The position numbers and the translations under genes are program-made. Below are positions 8,678-17,853 of a stretch of DNA of 64,000 bases, piece by piece. The notes below the pieces were generated by a model. It was given only the letters and a program-made list of their open reading frames with translations, did not search any database and was not told the origin of the DNA. Source of the stretch: Peribacillus butanolivorans (GTDB taxonomy: Bacteria > Bacillota > Bacilli > Bacillales > DSM-1321). The stretch covers positions 3,802,173 to 3,866,172 of the forward strand of contig NZ_LGYA01000001.1 in NCBI RefSeq assembly GCF_001273755.1, given 5' to 3'. Position 1 is the first letter of the stretch, and each line of letters starts with the position of its first letter.

Positions 8678-9997
8678 TTACGAACGATCGAGCAATTGGC
8701 AAGTAAGCATCGCCTTACCGACAAGTTTGCCTTGGTTAAACACCTCGACATCTACTTTTCCGAATTTACGTCCCACATCAAGCACTCGCGGATGGATTTC
8801 AAGCGTACTGTCAATCTGGACTGGCTTGATGAAGTAAATTGTCATATTTTCAACGACTAAGTCTCCACGCTTATAGCTTCTAAGTGCCCGGTTTGCTGAA
8901 TCGGTAACCAAAGTCGTGAAAACCCCGCTTGAAATGGTACCAAGATAATTGGTCATTTGCGGAGTGACGCCATAGTTATACACTTCCTCGCCCTTCCCGC
9001 GATTCGAAGTCATAACAAGCTGACTCGTAATTGTATCGTCAATCGTTTCGCCCACCTGCGGCTGCCTTTGACTCATTTGCAGTGCCTTCAATACATCCTG
9101 CCTGCTCACTATTCCCTTTAGAATATGACTGTCGTTTACGACTGGAATCAACTCGATGCCTTCCCACACCATCATATGGGCAGAAGACGCGACACTCATC
9201 TTATCGCCTACGGTCATCGGATTTTTCGTCATCACCTTTTCAATGAGCGTTAACTCTTCCTGACCCATAATATCTTTTGATGTGACCATACCTTGAACCT
9301 TCATATTCTCATCCACAACAGGGAAACGGCTGTGCCCTGATTCCTGATTAAGTTCATGCCAAGTCTGAACCCGGTCACCTACTGTTAAAAAGGTCGTTTC
9401 TTGAACAGGAGTCAAAATATCCTCTACCAACAAAATTTCCTTTTTAATCAATTGGTCATAAATCGCCCTGTTGATCATGGTTGCTACGGTAAATGTATCG
9501 TAACTCGTAGAAATGACTGGCATTTCCAATTCATCGGCTAATTTTTTAACAGGTTCTTCAGTATCGAAACCACCGGTAATCAGCACCGCGGCACCCGCTT
9601 TTAACGCGTGCTCATGGGCCTGGGTACGGTTCCCTACAATCAGCAGATTTCCTGCACCTGTATATCTCATCATGGCATCTAGCTTCATAGCCCCAATAAC
9701 AAATTTATTTAATGTCTTATGAAGACCCGTTTTCCCACCTAGAACTTGTCCGTCTACAATATTAACAACCTCAGCGAACGTGAGCTTTTCAATATTTTCT
9801 TTTTTCTTTTTCTCAATACGAATCGTACCAACCCGCTCAATGGAACTTACATAGCCTTGATTCTCTGCCTCTTTAATTGCTCGATACGCCGTACCTTCAC
9901 TTACATTCAATGCTTTAGCAATTTGGCGGACGGAAATCTTCTCCCCAACAGGCAGTCCATCGATATGTTTTAATATTTGTTCATGCTTTGTAGCCAA
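8678..9997 (-). CDS. ytoI: DRTGG/CBS/hotdog multidomain protein YtoI
   Basis: This is a 439-residue cytoplasmic protein of unknown substrate. Domains in order are a helix-turn-helix (about 1-60; KISVRQIAKALNVSEGTAYRAIK), a DRTGG domain (about 70-180), a pair of CBS domains that probably bind an adenine nucleotide (about 190-310), and a hotdog thioesterase-like domain (about 335-435). TTG at 9997 is chosen as start because AAGGGTGAAG lies just upstream, and the resulting 439 residues equal, as I recall, B. subtilis YtoI. The ATG at 10033 would add 12 basic residues. It may be a nucleotide-sensing regulator, but this is not shown. Confidence 0.9.
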   Translation of the reverse strand: MATKHEQILKHIDGLPVGEKISVRQIAKALNVSEGTAYRAIKEAENQGYVSSIERVGTIRIEKKKKENIEKLTFAEVVNIVDGQVLGGKTGLHKTLNKFVIGAMKLDAMMRYTGAGNLLIVGNRTQAHEHALKAGAAVLITGGFDTEEPVKKLADELEMPVISTSYDTFTVATMINRAIYDQLIKKEILLVEDILTPVQETTFLTVGDRVQTWHELNQESGHSRFPVVDENMKVQGMVTSKDIMGQEELTLIEKVMTKNPMTVGDKMSVASSAHMMVWEGIELIPVVNDSHILKGIVSRQDVLKALQMSQRQPQVGETIDDTITSQLVMTSNRGKGEEVYNYGVTPQMTNYLGTISSGVFTTLVTDSANRALRSYKRGDLVVENMTIYFIKPVQIDSTLEIHPRVLDVGRKFGKVDVEVFNQGKLVGKAMLTCQLLDRS

Positions 9998-10068
9998 GCG
10001 CTTCACCCTTTTCACGGTATTCCTATTCTCCATTATAAGGTCAAAGAGCCTAGTTTATCAAACAACTA

Positions 10069-10293
10069 CTAATATTGACGCAACCTTTTGTATTCCATCT
10101 TCCGTTTGACTTTGTGTTTCTTAGGAGAATATAGAATCCCCGTCAAGTTTCCGGCTACCGCCAATAACGCAAACAACAGCCAAGATCCAGCAAACAAGCT
10201 CTCCAATCCGCCGCTTTCCAGCGACAGACGTGGCACTGCATAATACAGCATCACCCCGCACAAAAGCAAACACAACAATAACCTCTGTTTCAT
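10069..10293 (-). CDS. Small membrane protein of unknown function
   Basis: A 74-residue protein with two hydrophobic segments (about residues 4-20 and 33-52) and a very basic C-terminal tail (KKHKVKRKMEYKRLR), which predicts a two-pass membrane protein with a positively charged cytoplasmic end. The ATG at 10293 has an ideal AAGGAGGG site 6 nt upstream; the ATG at 10314 would place that site inside the gene. It lies 71 bp upstream of ytoI on the same strand and may share its transcript. I do not recognise the family. Confidence 0.7.
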   Translation of the reverse strand: MKQRLLLCLLLCGVMLYYAVPRLSLESGGLESLFAGSWLLFALLAVAGNLTGILYSPKKHKVKRKMEYKRLRQY

Positions 10294-10552
10294 CCAATCC
10301 CTCCTTTTTTCCATCTATTCATTTTATGCCTGCAAAAGAAAAAAAGAATCTTGACTCATATGTGAATGAACTAGATTTATTTTCTCCTTATGTTCATGAC
10401 TTCTGCTCAAAATATAATATTATTATTATGAAAAATCATCCTGACCACTTCCAGTTAATTCCAGATAATTCTCTCTAGCTCCTTTTTTGATACCGATATT
10501 ATCTAAACCTAATTCCTCCACCATCCATTCGGCTAATTTTCACACATATAAA

Positions 10553-10578
10553 AACGGGAGCCCCTTAAGGCTCCCGTT
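10553..10578 (-). terminator. Terminator of ytkL
   Basis: A 10-bp GC-rich stem (AACGGGAGCC and its complement) with a 6-nt loop is followed on the minus strand by TTTTTATAT. It sits 5 bp after the ytkL stop codon. Confidence 0.85.
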
Positions 10579-10582
10579 CCTC

Positions 10583-11263
10583 TTATAATTCGATTTCATC
10601 TCCGACTTTCATGACTAGTCCATTTTCCTCTTCAAGCAAGTCAATGAATTTGTTCGGATCCTGTTTAATGACAGGGAACGTATTGTAATGAATCGGCACT
10701 ACTTGCTTGGCCTTAAGGAATTCCGCTGCAAGTGCTGCATCCTCCGGTCCCATGGTATAATTGTCGCCGATTGGCAGAAATGCCAAGTCAATTGGATGTC
10801 GTTTGCCTATCAGTTTCATGTCAGAATACACTGCTGTATCACCTGCATGATAGATTGTTTTTCCTTCTGCAGTAAGTAACACGCCGGCTGGCATCCCTAA
10901 ATAGATAATTTGGCCATCTTCTGTAGTGAAACCTGTTCCATGGAACGCTGGTGTCAGCTTCACTTTTCCAAATTCAAACTCAAATGCACCACCGATGCTC
11001 ATTCCGTGGGTCCGAACGCCTTGAGCTCCTAAATAGTCGGCAATTTCGGCAATGCCGATGACAAGTGCATCATGCTTCTTCGCCAATTCAACCGTGTCAC
11101 CAACGTGGTCATTATGACCATGTGTTAAGATAATCACATCCGGTTTCACTTCTTCTACCTTCAAATCCGTTAATTCATTTCCTGTAATAAACGGGTCAAA
11201 TAAAATTGTTTTTCCTTTCGTTTCAACTTTTACAATTGCATGACCATGAAAAGATACTTTCAT
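10583..11263 (-). CDS. ytkL: Metal-dependent hydrolase, UPF0173 family (YtkL)
   Basis: A 226-residue metallo-beta-lactamase-fold hydrolase matching the UPF0173/YtkL family in length. The metal-binding motif HGHNDH is at residues 48-53, with further histidines in TPAFHGTGF, an Asp in HAGDTAV and a final His in VPIHYNT. The physiological substrate is not known. It is a single gene with its own terminator, divergent from the Xaa-Pro peptidase gene. Confidence 0.93.
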   Translation of the reverse strand: MKVSFHGHAIVKVETKGKTILFDPFITGNELTDLKVEEVKPDVIILTHGHNDHVGDTVELAKKHDALVIGIAEIADYLGAQGVRTHGMSIGGAFEFEFGKVKLTPAFHGTGFTTEDGQIIYLGMPAGVLLTAEGKTIYHAGDTAVYSDMKLIGKRHPIDLAFLPIGDNYTMGPEDAALAAEFLKAKQVVPIHYNTFPVIKQDPNKFIDLLEEENGLVMKVGDEIEL

Positions 11264-11383
11264 TTCTGATGCTCCCTTCTGATACCCACTATTTTATTAA
11301 TCAATAATTTCTTAAGGCTTTGCCATTTACTATTTTTTCATATATTGCTAAGGTAATTATATCTTATTAATGGAGGTATAGTC

Positions 11384-12481
11384 ATGAATGAACGTTTGAA
11401 TGAATTACAAAATTGGCTGCAAACCAATGAAATTGAAGCAGCCTTCCTTACATCTCCAGATAGCATCTTCTATTGCAGCGGTTTTTTAAGCAATCCGCAT
11501 GAAAGACTTCTTGCACTTGCCATTTTTGGCAACGCCGAACCATTCCTGGTCTGTCCGCAAATGGAAGTTTCGGATGCTAAACAAGCTGGATGGAATGGAG
11601 ACATCATTGGTTACACCGATATTGAAAATCCATGGGAAAAAGTTCAGCAAGCAGTTAGCAAACGTGGACTAACCATGAAAAAAATGGCCATTGAAAAAGA
11701 ACATATGAATGTAGAACGCTATGAAAAAGTTCAGCACTACTTTACTGCACCAAAACTCGTTTCAGCTGAAGAAAAACTTCAAAGGATGAGGATGATCAAG
11801 TCAGAAGGTGAAATGGTCAAAATCCGTGAAGCATGTCGTCTCGCTGACGTTGCAATTGAAGTGGGTGTCAATGAAATCCATGAGGGTAAAACGGAAATGG
11901 AGATTCTAGCAGCTATTGAATTCGAAATGAAAAAGGCTGGAGTGAGCCAAATGTCATTCTCTACCATGGTCCTGACAGGTAAAAATGGCGCTTCTCCTCA
12001 TGGCACACCAGGCATTACGAAAGTTCAGCGTGGCGACCTTGTCCTCTTTGACTTAGGCGTCGTCTTTGAAGGATACTGCTCTGACATCACTAGAACGGTT
12101 GCTTATGGTGACATCAATGATAAACAAGCAGATATCTATGAAACGGTTAGAAAAGCTCAAGAGGCTGCGGTTACAGCCAGTAAGCCTGGTGTTTCCTGTT
12201 CGGAGATTGACTTGACAGCCAGAAATATTATCAGAAATCAAGGATACGGTGAATACTTCCCGCACCGCCTTGGTCACGGACTCGGCATCAGCATCCATGA
12301 ATACCCGTCCTTAACGGAAACAAATTCACTCGAACTGCAAGCAGGAATGGTTTATACGATTGAACCAGGTATATATGTACCAAATGTTGCAGGGGTCAGG
12401 ATTGAAGATGATCTGTATATCACCGATACAGGCTGTGAAGTTTTGACGAAGTATCCAAAGAGTCTGCAAATCTTAAGATAG
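11384..12481 (+). CDS. Xaa-Pro dipeptidase/aminopeptidase P family (YkvY-like)
   Basis: This M24-family metallopeptidase removes residues N-terminal to proline or cleaves Xaa-Pro dipeptides. An N-terminal creatinase-like domain (about 1-130) precedes a pita-bread catalytic domain (about 135-360). The five metal ligands are readable: Asp in FDLGVV, Asp in SDITRT, His in GHGLGIS, Glu in IEPGIY and Glu in RIEDD. The 365 residues and sequence resemble B. subtilis YkvY as I recall it. The start follows a GGAGG site. A general role in peptide turnover is inferred. Confidence 0.9.
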   Translation: MNERLNELQNWLQTNEIEAAFLTSPDSIFYCSGFLSNPHERLLALAIFGNAEPFLVCPQMEVSDAKQAGWNGDIIGYTDIENPWEKVQQAVSKRGLTMKKMAIEKEHMNVERYEKVQHYFTAPKLVSAEEKLQRMRMIKSEGEMVKIREACRLADVAIEVGVNEIHEGKTEMEILAAIEFEMKKAGVSQMSFSTMVLTGKNGASPHGTPGITKVQRGDLVLFDLGVVFEGYCSDITRTVAYGDINDKQADIYETVRKAQEAAVTASKPGVSCSEIDLTARNIIRNQGYGEYFPHRLGHGLGISIHEYPSLTETNSLELQAGMVYTIEPGIYVPNVAGVRIEDDLYITDTGCEVLTKYPKSLQILR

Positions 12482-12542
12482 TACGATTGAAACATTCGCT
12501 AATTTGTTACAATTGAGACAAGATGCACCTGGTAAATCATTA

Positions 12543-12548
12543 TATAAT
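12543..12548 (+). promoter_or_regulatory. -10 element of the universal stress gene
   Basis: A perfect TATAAT lies about 30 bp before the universal stress protein gene. No convincing -35 box is found at 16-18 bp, so the promoter may need an activator or another factor. Confidence 0.35.
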
Positions 12549-12577
12549 AGGAATGAAATAGAAGGAGGAGATTCACT

Positions 12578-13033
12578 ATGAATAGTATAGATTATAAAAA
12601 TATTCTAGTAGCAGTGGACGGTTCGGAAGAAGCAGAGTGGGCCTTAAAAAAGGCAATCTATTTAGCAAAACTCAGTGACGCGACCCTTGTGCTTGCACAT
12701 ATCGTGGACACAAGGAATTTCCCTACTATTGAAGCTTATGATATGACTATCCGTGATCACTCTGAAACCTTTGCCAATGAATTATTGGAAAAGTATAAAA
12801 CGGAAGCCATTGCATCCGGGATTGCCAACGTTAAAACTGAAGTGGCATATGGTTCTCCTAAAGTTCAAATTCCAAGAGATTTAGCGAAAAAACATACAAT
12901 CGATTTGATTGTATGCGGTGCAACAGGTCTTAATGCTGTCGAACGTTTCTTGATTGGCAGTGTGTCAGAAGGCATCGTTCGCCATTCAACCTGCGATGTA
13001 ATCGTCGTGCGTACGAATATTGATAAAAAATGA
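12578..13033 (+). CDS. Universal stress protein, UspA family
   Basis: A 151-residue single-domain UspA fold. It begins NILVAVDGSEEAEWAL, the beta1-alpha1 segment with the nucleotide-contacting Asp, and carries the ATP-binding signature G-x2-G-x9-G-S in GATGLNAVERFLIGS near residues 113-128. This places it in the ATP-binding class of Usp proteins. The ATG follows GGAGGAG. It is a lone gene ending in a strong bidirectional terminator shared with argH. The stress that induces it cannot be read from sequence. Confidence 0.92.
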   Translation: MNSIDYKNILVAVDGSEEAEWALKKAIYLAKLSDATLVLAHIVDTRNFPTIEAYDMTIRDHSETFANELLEKYKTEAIASGIANVKTEVAYGSPKVQIPRDLAKKHTIDLIVCGATGLNAVERFLIGSVSEGIVRHSTCDVIVVRTNIDKK

Positions 13034-13040
13034 TAGTCAA

Positions 13041-13076
13041 AAAAGCTCGTTCACCGAAATTGGTGAACGAGCTTTT
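13041..13076. terminator. Bidirectional terminator between usp and argH
   Basis: A 15-bp perfect stem (AAAAGCTCGTTCACC and its complement) encloses a 6-nt loop. T-runs are present on both strands, so it ends both the usp and the argGH transcripts. Confidence 0.93.
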
Positions 13077-13083
13077 TTTGATG

Positions 13084-14463
13084 TTATTTACTAACCAGTT
13101 TTTCCGCTTTTTCAATCGCCAGCTGTACTTGCGCAAAGCCTGTACCACCAGCGCTGTTACGACGTTTAACTGCTTCGTAAGGATTTAATGCATCGTAAAT
13201 ATCATTTTCAAACAACTCTGAAGCTTCCTTAAATTGTTCTATGCTAAGGTCTACCAAATAGCAGCCATTTTGGACACAGAATAATACAAGTTTGCCGACA
13301 ACTTCATGCGCTTTACGGAAAGGCATACCCTTTGAAGCAAGGTAATCGGCCAATTCCGTTGCATTAGAGAAGTCATTTTTTGTTGCTTTTTCCATGACAT
13401 CTGCTTTCACTTTCATTGTCGAAATCATACCAGCAAAAATTTTCAGTGAGCCAACAGTAGTTTTGACCGTATCAAAAACGCCTTCTTTATCTTCTTGCAT
13501 ATCTTTGTTATAAGCAAGCGGCAGTCCTTTTAATACTGTCAATAATCCTGTTAAATTACCATAAACCCGTCCTGTTTTACCACGGATCAATTCCGCCATA
13601 TCAGGGTTTTTCTTTTGTGGCATGATACTGCTTCCCGTTGAGAACGTATCGTCTAATTCAACAAATTGGAATTCCTGGCTTGACCAAAGAATGATTTCTT
13701 CGCTGAAACGAGATAAATGCATCATCATAGTCGCACTGTTACTCATGAATTCGATGGCAAAGTCACGGTCACTCACAGCATCCAGACTGTTTTCATAGAT
13801 ACCATCAAAGCCCAGTAGCTCGGCACTTAGAGCTCGGTCAATAGGGAAAGTTGTCCCAGCTAGCGCCCCTGCACCTAATGGTGAAATATTTATTCTTTTG
13901 TAGCTTTCTGTAAAGCGCTGCTTATCCCGCTCAAGCATCCAAAAATAAGCCATTAAATGATGTGCAAATGAAATCGGCTGTGCCCGTTGTAAATGTGTAT
14001 AACCTGGAATAAGTGTTTCCACATTTTTCTTCGCTTGTTCCAAAATCGCTTCTTGCAAGTCATTAATGAGTTCCACAATGACTTTCGTTTGGTTACGCAT
14101 GTATAAATGAAGATCTGTTGCAACTTGGTCATTACGACTTCTGCCTGTATGCAGCTTTCCGCCAACTGGTCCAATTTCGTTAATAAGCATACTTTCTAGG
14201 TTAAGATGGATATCCTCCATCTCAACCTTAAAAGTTAATTCGCCCTTTTCTGCTTTTTCCTGTAAACTTTTCAGACCTGAAATAATCTGATCTGCATCTT
14301 CTTCAGGTAAAATGCTGCACTGCTTTAACATGGTTACATGAGCCAGACTGCCTTGAAGATCTTCAAGGACAAGCTCCTGGTCAAAGGAAATAGAAGCTCC
14401 AAACTCGTCTACCCATTCTTCTGCAGACTTTGTGAATCTTCCTCCCCAAAGCTTGCTGCTCAC
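13084..14463 (-). CDS. argH: Argininosuccinate lyase
   Basis: ArgH cleaves argininosuccinate to arginine and fumarate, the last step of arginine synthesis. The 459 residues include the fumarase/aspartase superfamily signature [12 protein letters not shown] and the conserved [12 protein letters not shown] and [10 protein letters not shown] stretches. The start is a GTG at 14463, overlapping the argG stop by 4 bp (GTGA), so the two genes are translationally coupled. Expression should follow the ARG-box-controlled argG promoter. Confidence 0.98.
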   Translation of the reverse strand: MSSKLWGGRFTKSAEEWVDEFGASISFDQELVLEDLQGSLAHVTMLKQCSILPEEDADQIISGLKSLQEKAEKGELTFKVEMEDIHLNLESMLINEIGPVGGKLHTGRSRNDQVATDLHLYMRNQTKVIVELINDLQEAILEQAKKNVETLIPGYTHLQRAQPISFAHHLMAYFWMLERDKQRFTESYKRINISPLGAGALAGTTFPIDRALSAELLGFDGIYENSLDAVSDRDFAIEFMSNSATMMMHLSRFSEEIILWSSQEFQFVELDDTFSTGSSIMPQKKNPDMAELIRGKTGRVYGNLTGLLTVLKGLPLAYNKDMQEDKEGVFDTVKTTVGSLKIFAGMISTMKVKADVMEKATKNDFSNATELADYLASKGMPFRKAHEVVGKLVLFCVQNGCYLVDLSIEQFKEASELFENDIYDALNPYEAVKRRNSAGGTGFAQVQLAIEKAEKLVSK

Positions 14464-15665
14464 ACTGTCACCTTCTTGTTATTGACCATGCTGTTCACTT
14501 TCGTTGGAAGTCCCCATAATTTAATGAATCCAACTGCTGCATCATGATCGAATTCGTCTGCTTTTGTATAGGTCGCTAATTTTTCGTCATATAGAGAGTA
14601 CTCAGATTTTCTTCCTTCAACAATCGCATGGCCTTTGAAAAGTTTCACACGAACTGTACCTGTTACATTCACTTGCGTTTCTTTCAAGAATGCAGCCAAT
14701 GCTTTTTGAAGTGGAGAGAACCAAAGACCTTCATAAATCAATTCAGTCATTTTCTTCTCGATTACTGGTTTGAAGTGAGCCAATTCTTTTACAAGTGTGA
14801 TATCTTCAAGCTCTTTATGTGCAGCGATTAATGTCATAGCACCTGGAGCTTCGTATACTTCACGAGATTTGATTCCTACTAATCTATTTTCTACGTGATC
14901 GATACGTCCGACCCCGTGTTTACCAGCGATTTGATTCAATTCAACAATCAAGTCAGCCAATTTATAATTTTTGTCATTTAATGTAACCGGTACACCTTGT
15001 TCAAAACCAATTTCAATGATGTCAGCAGTATCTGGCGTATTTTCAAGGCTAGTTGTCAGATCATAAGCCTCTTCTGGCGGAGCTGCCCATGGGTCTTCTA
15101 GGATTCCGCATTCGTTACTTCTTCCCCAAAGGTTTTGGTCAATCGAGAATGGACTTGCCAAGCCGATTGGAACCGGAATGCCATTTTTCGCTGCATATTC
15201 AATTTCCTCTTCACGAGACCATTTCCAGTCACGAACAGGAGCAAGAACTTTTAAATCAGGGTTTAAAGCTGAGATGGATACTTCGAAACGCACTTGGTCA
15301 TTTCCTTTTCCCGTACAACCGTGCGCAACTGCTACCGCATTTTCTGCTTCAGCCACTTCTACTAGTTTCTTAGCGATTAGTGGACGTGATAGAGCTGATA
15401 CTAATGGATATTTTCCTTCATATAAAGTATGGGCTTGAAGAGCCGTTAATGCGAATTCATCAGCGAATTCATCTTTCGCATCAATCACATATGAACTTAC
15501 CGCACCAACAGTGATTGCTTTTTCTTTAATGAAATCTAAATCTTTTCCTTCACCGACATCCAAGCAACATGCAACAACTTCGTATCCTTGATCTTGTAAC
15601 CATTTAATTGCAACGGAAGTATCTAGTCCTCCGGAATATGCTAATACAACTTTTTGATTTCCCAT
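14460..15665 (-). CDS. argG: Argininosuccinate synthase
   Basis: ArgG condenses citrulline and aspartate with ATP to argininosuccinate. The 401 residues match the family. The N-type ATP pyrophosphatase loop is visible as [10 protein letters not shown] at residues 8-17, along with [14 protein letters not shown] for citrulline binding. It is the first gene of an argGH operon and its leader contains two ARG boxes. Confidence 0.98.
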   Translation of the reverse strand: MGNQKVVLAYSGGLDTSVAIKWLQDQGYEVVACCLDVGEGKDLDFIKEKAITVGAVSSYVIDAKDEFADEFALTALQAHTLYEGKYPLVSALSRPLIAKKLVEVAEAENAVAVAHGCTGKGNDQVRFEVSISALNPDLKVLAPVRDWKWSREEEIEYAAKNGIPVPIGLASPFSIDQNLWGRSNECGILEDPWAAPPEEAYDLTTSLENTPDTADIIEIGFEQGVPVTLNDKNYKLADLIVELNQIAGKHGVGRIDHVENRLVGIKSREVYEAPGAMTLIAAHKELEDITLVKELAHFKPVIEKKMTELIYEGLWFSPLQKALAAFLKETQVNVTGTVRVKLFKGHAIVEGRKSEYSLYDEKLATYTKADEFDHDAAVGFIKLWGLPTKVNSMVNNKKVTV

Positions 15666-15684
15666 ATTTTATCGTCCCTTTCGT

Positions 15685-15720
15685 ATGAATAAAAATTCAT
15701 TCGTTGTTATTTTTATTCAA
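15685..15720. promoter_or_regulatory. Tandem ARG boxes (ArgR/AhrC operators)
   Basis: ATGAATAAAAATTCAT at 15685-15700 is a near-perfect Bacillus ARG box. A second, inverted partial copy (TTGAATAAAAAT on the minus strand) lies at 15709-15720, about 22 bp centre to centre. Both lie between the predicted promoter and the argG start, as expected for repression by the arginine-bound ArgR/AhrC hexamer, which binds paired boxes. The argR gene is not in the window. Confidence 0.8.
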
Positions 15721-15732
15721 TCTATGATTAGT

Positions 15733-15761
15733 ACTTTATCATTTTTACAAACGGAATACAA
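15733..15761 (-). promoter_or_regulatory. Candidate sigma-A promoter of argGH
   Basis: On the minus strand TTGTAT (15756-15761) and TAAAGT (15733-15738) are separated by 17 bp, giving a start near 15726, just upstream of the ARG boxes. The -10 is imperfect. Confidence 0.4.
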
Positions 15762-15881
15762 GGGGTATTTTAAAGATTCTGCTAAATAATTTGTTAATAT
15801 TTTAAGGCCCTACACATAATGGATGCATCCGCTAAAATATAGTAAACTAGAGGTATGAAAAATTCGAAAAGGGGGGGAAAT

Positions 15882-16196
15882 ATGAAAGAGCTATTTACGT
15901 ATGATGAACGGCTTGGCATCTCCATTCCTGACCTGTCCCGGGAGTGGGATGAATATACGAAAAGCGAGCAACAGCAAATACTCGTGCAATGGGAAAATAT
16001 CCGGGGCAACATCCCAGAACGCATTAAGGAACTAGAATCCTTCATTAACCGGAAACAGCTACAGCTCTCAGACGAAAGTAATTTCGTATTATCCTGCCAG
16101 CTCAATTCTGAAATTGCCGAACTTGCTTCTATCATCAATGACTTATGGCTTTGGTATCGAGCTAATCAAGGCGTGAGTGAAAAGATGCATAATTAA
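15882..16196 (+). CDS. Hypothetical protein, 104 residues
   Basis: An acidic, largely helical soluble protein with no signal peptide, membrane segment or recognised motif. It is rich in Glu, Gln and Trp/Leu and ends in helices resembling a small four-helix protein. ATG at 15882 is preferred because a strong GGGGGGG site ends 6 nt upstream, whereas the in-frame ATG at 15855 would put that site inside the gene. A TATAGT -10-like box (15838-15843) lies upstream. It stands alone between argG (divergent) and moaB (convergent). I do not recognise the family and give no function. Confidence 0.7.
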   Translation: MKELFTYDERLGISIPDLSREWDEYTKSEQQQILVQWENIRGNIPERIKELESFINRKQLQLSDESNFVLSCQLNSEIAELASIINDLWLWYRANQGVSEKMHN

Positions 16197-16210
16197 GGCC
16201 GATTCCATGC

Positions 16211-16243
16211 AAAAAGCCACAGCTTTGAGAGCTGAGGCTTTTT
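16211..16243. terminator. Terminator between the 104-residue gene and moaB
   Basis: The hairpin has an outer AAAAGCC/GGCTTTT stem and an inner AGCT/AGCT stem, with A- and T-runs on either side, so it can stop transcription from both converging genes. Confidence 0.8.
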
Positions 16244-16253
16244 TACATTTTTC

Positions 16254-16766
16254 TTATATATCCTTCCGAAGTTCACCAACGACATGTCCCAATTCCGGTA
16301 GAATCAATTTATTCATCGCCAGCCGAACCGCACCCGAAGATCCAGGGGTGGAAAAAACTGCCTTGTTGTTCACTACTCCGGCAATGGCCCTCGATAAAAT
16401 GGCCGCCGAACCAATGTCCTCTTGATAACTAAGCATCCGGAACAATTCACCAAAACCAGGGATTTCTTTTGTCATCAATTCTTTAACTGCCTCGATTGTT
16501 ACATCTCTTTTGGCAATGCCAGTGCCTCCATTAGTTAGGATGACATCTACCTGGCTGTTTTCGCAGCCAGCAGTAACCGCCCCTTGAATCGCTCCACGTT
16601 CATCTTTGACAATTTCATATTCCGTCACTTCATGCCCTTTTAATTTCAATAATTCAATCATTAGAGCGCCGCTTTTATCAGTCTCTTTATTACGTGTATC
16701 ACTAATGGTTATCACCTTACAGCGAATTGCCTCCGTGATGGCTTTTTTGTGTTCCTTGACACTCAT
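16254..16766 (-). CDS. moaB: Molybdenum cofactor biosynthesis protein MoaB
   Basis: MoaB belongs to the MogA/MoaB family, whose members adenylylate molybdopterin for metal insertion. The 170 residues carry the family signatures ILTNGGTGIAKRDVT and FSTPGSSGAVRLAM. No other moco gene is in the window; moaB is likewise isolated at this location in B. subtilis. Its ATG overlaps the stop of an EcsC-family gene by 4 bp, so the two are co-transcribed and coupled. Confidence 0.93.
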   Translation of the reverse strand: MSVKEHKKAITEAIRCKVITISDTRNKETDKSGALMIELLKLKGHEVTEYEIVKDERGAIQGAVTAGCENSQVDVILTNGGTGIAKRDVTIEAVKELMTKEIPGFGELFRMLSYQEDIGSAAILSRAIAGVVNNKAVFSTPGSSGAVRLAMNKLILPELGHVVGELRKDI

Positions 16767-17605
16767 TCTTCATCAGCCTTCTTTTCCTGTAAATACCGAT
16801 ACTGATAGAACTTTTGGGCAAATTCACTTACATTGCGGGTCATTTGATAATTGGACCCAGCTCCGATGGCCATGCTGATAAATGGGATGCCCCGAACTAG
16901 TTTTTTTCGAAAAATAGTAATGGATACGGCCTTCAGCAACTGCTTAAGTGGCTGTTCCATCCAGGTCGGATTTGTAAGTTCTTCAATTCCCAAATAAAAA
17001 TAGTCATCTTCTGCAGTCTGAACTTCCCGAATCAATTCTTCCCAAGCTGTTCCTCGAAGCCTCTTCGGCATTGCTCCTGCATTAAATACCTTTAAAGCCA
17101 GCATCATTTCAAAGGGCGTATTTACTTCAAAACCATAGGACATCGCAATCAACTGTACGGTCCTAACATTGATGACTGTCATGGCCGGGATATCACTTCC
17201 AAGTAAAAGTAGCCCGCCGGACCCGCTTATTCCGCCTTGTGCAAAAGAATATAAGCGGTGCTTAGCAATATGCTGATTCGCTATGTAATTCAACTGATCG
17301 ATCGTCAAGAGATTTAGGTCACTAAGTGTCTCTATATCTTCATTAAACATCCGTGCTGATGCTAAAATCTGCTCTCTTGCATCTATTTGAACTTGTGAGC
17401 TCTGAACCATGGCATGCAAATGAAAAAGCCAGGTATCAAGCTTTTCAAAAAACTGCTGTTGGACGTTTTCTGGGAGCAGTGAAAAACCCTGCTCTAGCCA
17501 TTTATCATACAAGGCTGCCAGGTCTGTTGGCTCATATTGATAAAGGTTTTCCTGCCATTCACTAATTTCATTCCAAATTGTTATTTCCCGATTCGTGAAT
17601 TCCAT
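16763..17605 (-). CDS. EcsC-family protein
   Basis: A 280-residue protein of the EcsC family, named from the third gene of the B. subtilis ecs ABC-transporter locus; the biochemical role of EcsC is unknown. The central Gly-rich hydrophobic stretch (GGISGSGGLLLLGSDIPAMTVINVRTVQLIAMSYGF, shown by its ends and position near residues 128-165) and the late PFISMAIGAGSNY segment are typical. It lies directly upstream of moaB with a 4-bp overlap. The link between the two is unexplained. Confidence 0.8.
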   Translation of the reverse strand: MEFTNREITIWNEISEWQENLYQYEPTDLAALYDKWLEQGFSLLPENVQQQFFEKLDTWLFHLHAMVQSSQVQIDAREQILASARMFNEDIETLSDLNLLTIDQLNYIANQHIAKHRLYSFAQGGISGSGGLLLLGSDIPAMTVINVRTVQLIAMSYGFEVNTPFEMMLALKVFNAGAMPKRLRGTAWEELIREVQTAEDDYFYLGIEELTNPTWMEQPLKQLLKAVSITIFRKKLVRGIPFISMAIGAGSNYQMTRNVSEFAQKFYQYRYLQEKKADEE

Positions 17606-17663
17606 GCATCAAGCCTCCTATGTACAGAATTGGTGGATTCTCCCTTAATTATACCATAGGTAG

Positions 17664-17768
17664 ACTTTTCAAGAACCTTTAGATGATTGGTATGAGGATT
17701 CAGTACTCGCGGATATGTTAAATCAAAAAGATATTACGAAGGTCCATGTGAGGATTCAAATCTATTGA
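17664..17768 (+). pseudogene. Possible remnant of a coding sequence
   Basis: An open frame of 34 codons bounded by TAG and TGA reads like the acidic C-terminal end of a protein (contains EPLDDWYEDSVLADM and ends VHVRIQIY), but it has no start codon or ribosome site upstream. It lies between the EcsC gene and the ackA terminator. A 10-bp direct repeat TGAGGATTCA occurs in it twice (17693-17702 and 17749-17758). It may be a decayed gene end or chance. Confidence 0.25.
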
Positions 17769-17800
17769 ATAACCTTTTAACAAATAAGTTGATTGCAATC

Positions 17801-17850
17801 ATAGAAAAATCTCCTTACCCGAAAAATTAATAGGTAAGGAGATTTTCTAT
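17801..17850 (-). terminator. Terminator of ackA
   Basis: A long stem of about 18 bp (AAAATCTCCTTACC and complement, plus flanking ATAGA/TCTAT with one bulge) encloses a 13-nt loop just after the ackA stop codon. The minus-strand arm ends in an A/T-rich tail. Confidence 0.8.
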
Positions 17851-17853
17851 GAT

